From: a virus
Length of the DNA stretch: 64,000 bases
IMG/VR virus record: IMGVR_UViG_3300020438_005666
Span: 1 to 64,000 of that record
Direction: 5' to 3' (one strand)
This document shows positions 62,717 to 64,000 of the stretch, piece after piece (within the stretch, counting starts at the first letter, position 1; every line of letters starts with the position of its first letter). The translations under genes and the position numbers were made by a program. The notes beneath the pieces are model-generated. The model saw only the letters and a program-made list of their open reading frames with translations. It was not told the origin of the DNA and searched no databases.

Positions 62717-64000
62717 AATCTTCCTTCTCTAATAAAACTGTTACTAAATCCTTAGAACTATTAACAAAAAAATCTTTAGTCTGTGTCTTATAACCATCAT
62801 GAAAAGCTGTTATAGTATATTTTCCATAATCTAAATCCACAACGCTATAACCACAACCATCTACCTTATTTCCGTCCGCATCAACAATCTCAAAATAAGC
62901 TTCAGATGGAGATATATTTATTAATACCCCATTTTCGAATTCTGGAGATGTAAATAATAATTTACTAGGAGTTGAGTCATATTTATTTAAAAGGGTATGA
63001 GAAATATTATATTTATTCGATATTTCTAGCTGAGCATGAGCCTGTTCTTCTTGAAAAGACTGCATAATTTTAACAGGGTAATGTAGGTCGTCTATTATTG
63101 TCCTATTATATTCTGTTGCAGTATTAAATTTATCAAAAACTTTAATTTTGTAATCACCATAAGATAAATTGCTTATATTTACATAATGATTTTTTATATG
63201 ATGGTATGACGCATTATGATGGCTATCTACTAATTCCACTTGTAAAGAATCGGTATGTCCACCATTCACATATAAAGATATTTCGCCTAATTTGTTATTA
63301 GATTTAGTAGTTAAGCATTGTATTTTTAAATCATTTTTTTGATTCAGTAAATTCAAAACTTGATCTGAATTATTAGGTAAAAAATTAATAATAGTTGATA
63401 TATTAGGAGATAGATATAAACCACTCATAGTATATGCATATTTAATTTTTGTTTTTAAAATTTTATCATTATTATTACTAGATAAGTTAACCACATCGTT
63501 TTCATGAAATAGATACTCATAATTCTGATCTAAAATAATAGAACCCATTAATAGTTTATTCTGATTATTAAGTTCAGGATTGTGATGTAAGGTAATTTCT
63601 TCATCACCTATAGAAAGTTTAGATGTGGCCTGTTGAATAGCTAATAATCCAGGACTAATATAAAAATACATATATTCTATATTATTTATAGTTACTATAT
63701 CAAAATCTAAAACAATATTCTGTGTTATTTTTTGATTTTTATGATTTAATACTAGCTTATTACTTTTAAGTTTTTTATGAAAATCTTTGATTTTATCTTT
63801 TTTTACAGGAAAGAGCAGAAGATTATAGATCTTTTGAGCATCCTCTTCTGGAAAATAAGAATTACTATGATAGTCAGCACTTGTTTTTAAATTAACCATT
63901 ATATTAGAAGGTTCTGATATAAAAAACTCTTTTGTTGTTTTGCATTTATTACTATCTTCAACAGTAATAAGATAATGATTAGAATCTAATGTATCGGTAA
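62703..64000 (-). CDS. Virion-type protein with SprB-like repeat, 5' end outside window
   Basis: The visible 398-residue frame from the first ATG (63897-63899) continues without a stop to the window edge on the minus strand, so the gene begins beyond 64000. The upstream stretch reads SNHYLITVEDSNKCKTTKEF and FISEP, matching the SprB/PKD-like repeat pattern (Y-V-V-D-NGC--T-----I-EP). Residues further on (NISNLSYGDYKIKVFDKFN and VDLDYGKYTITAFHDGY) are similar beta sandwiches. The product is probably a tail fibre or adhesin-type virion protein. Confidence 0.6.
   Translation of the reverse strand, partial: TDTLDSNHYLITVEDSNKCKTTKEFFISEPSNIMVNLKTSADYHSNSYFPEEDAQKIYNLLLFPVKKDKIKDFHKKLKSNKLVLNHKNQKITQNIVLDFDIVTINNIEYMYFYISPGLLAIQQATSKLSIGDEEITLHHNPELNNQNKLLMGSIILDQNYEYLFHENDVVNLSSNNNDKILKTKIKYAYTMSGLYLSPNISTIINFLPNNSDQVLNLLNQKNDLKIQCLTTKSNNKLGEISLYVNGGHTDSLQVELVDSHHNASYHHIKNHYVNISNLSYGDYKIKVFDKFNTATEYNRTIIDDLHYPVKIMQSFQEEQAHAQLEISNKYNISHTLLNKYDSTPSKLLFTSPEFENGVLINISPSEAYFEIVDADGNKVDGCGYSVVDLDYGKYTITAFHDGYKTQTKDFFVNSSKDLVTVLLEKEDYGFS

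Noticed and set aside
62703-64000. Bacteroidota host, from the SprB-like repeat
   Set aside because: Perfect TTGACA/TATAAT promoters and AAGGAG ribosome sites are not the style of Bacteroidota, and single adhesin repeats move between lineages.
1-64000. tRNA genes, integrase, attachment sites or insertion sequences
   Set aside because: Gaps between genes are nearly all under 80 bases and none shows a cloverleaf-like pattern; no transposase or integrase motif was seen in any long frame.

Overview
The window looks like one contiguous AT-rich piece of a large tailed-phage genome (Caudoviricetes). Evidence seen: genes are packed end to end with ATGA/TAATG overlaps, no gap exceeds about 140 bp, and nearly all genes lie on one strand. 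The content is a phage mix: replisome genes, nucleotide metabolism, a small sigma factor, a PAP2 phosphatase, a ClpP-like protease, homing-type nucleases and very large virion-type proteins. No terminase, portal or major capsid gene is present, so the genome extends beyond both edges. I see no tRNA, rRNA, CRISPR array or integrase. The host cannot be named. Canonical TTGACA/TATAAT promoters and strong Shine-Dalgarno sites argue against a Bacteroidota host, despite one SprB-like repeat at the right edge.

Layout. (1) 1-6497: giant adhesin or fibre-like protein with LamG-like modules and Thr/Pro mucin-like linkers, open at the left edge. (2) 6.5-14.9 kb: sugar and nucleotide genes mixed together (UDP-galactopyranose mutase, several glycosyltransferases, macro-domain protein, deoxyribosyltransferase-like protein, GMP reductase). 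(3) 15.0-19.4 kb: virion-type motif protein, PAP2 phosphatase, sigma factor, ClpP-like protease and small unknowns. (4) 19.4-24.1 kb: DeoC-like protein and four glycosyltransferases. (5) 24.1-29.0 kb: a monocistronic virion-type gene, then a block of small membrane proteins around a papain-like peptidase. (6) 29.0-34.4 kb: GDP-fucose pathway (gmd, fcl) with two large glycosyltransferase-type proteins. (7) 34.4-51.6 kb: DNA synthesis module, namely dCMP deaminase, B12-dependent ribonucleotide reductase, PhoH, HNH nuclease, RecA, DnaB, primase, dNMP kinase, RecB/Cas4-like nuclease, a Pol III alpha subunit split into two genes around a DnaQ-like exonuclease, and SSB. (8) 51.6-58.0 kb: two more GT4 enzymes, small unknowns, a Vsr-like nuclease with NUMOD-like repeats and zinc-ribbon proteins, ending at a strong terminator. 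(9) 58.1-64.0 kb, minus strand: sulfotransferase and three virion or baseplate-type proteins, the last open at the right edge.

How the genes fit together. The phage appears to carry its own replisome and dNTP supply. It also has an unusually large glycan toolkit: about twelve glycosyltransferases, GDP-fucose and UDP-galactofuranose synthesis, a sulfotransferase and a nucleotidyltransferase-like protein. The Thr/Pro linkers in the virion-type proteins at both ends of the window are plausible targets, but that is inference.

The most interesting signals are: the split polymerase with the exonuclease and a 58-residue ORF between its halves; a recurrent intergenic motif TGGTG-TATAMT that may be a phage promoter class; an inverted repeat around one of those promoters whose right arm is the ribosome binding site, as in the T4 lysozyme gene control; a perfect sigma-70 promoter that would make a leaderless dCMP deaminase mRNA; a probable AUU/AUA start in the RecB-like gene; and membrane-anchored ComEA-type DNA-binding and papain-like proteins in one cluster.
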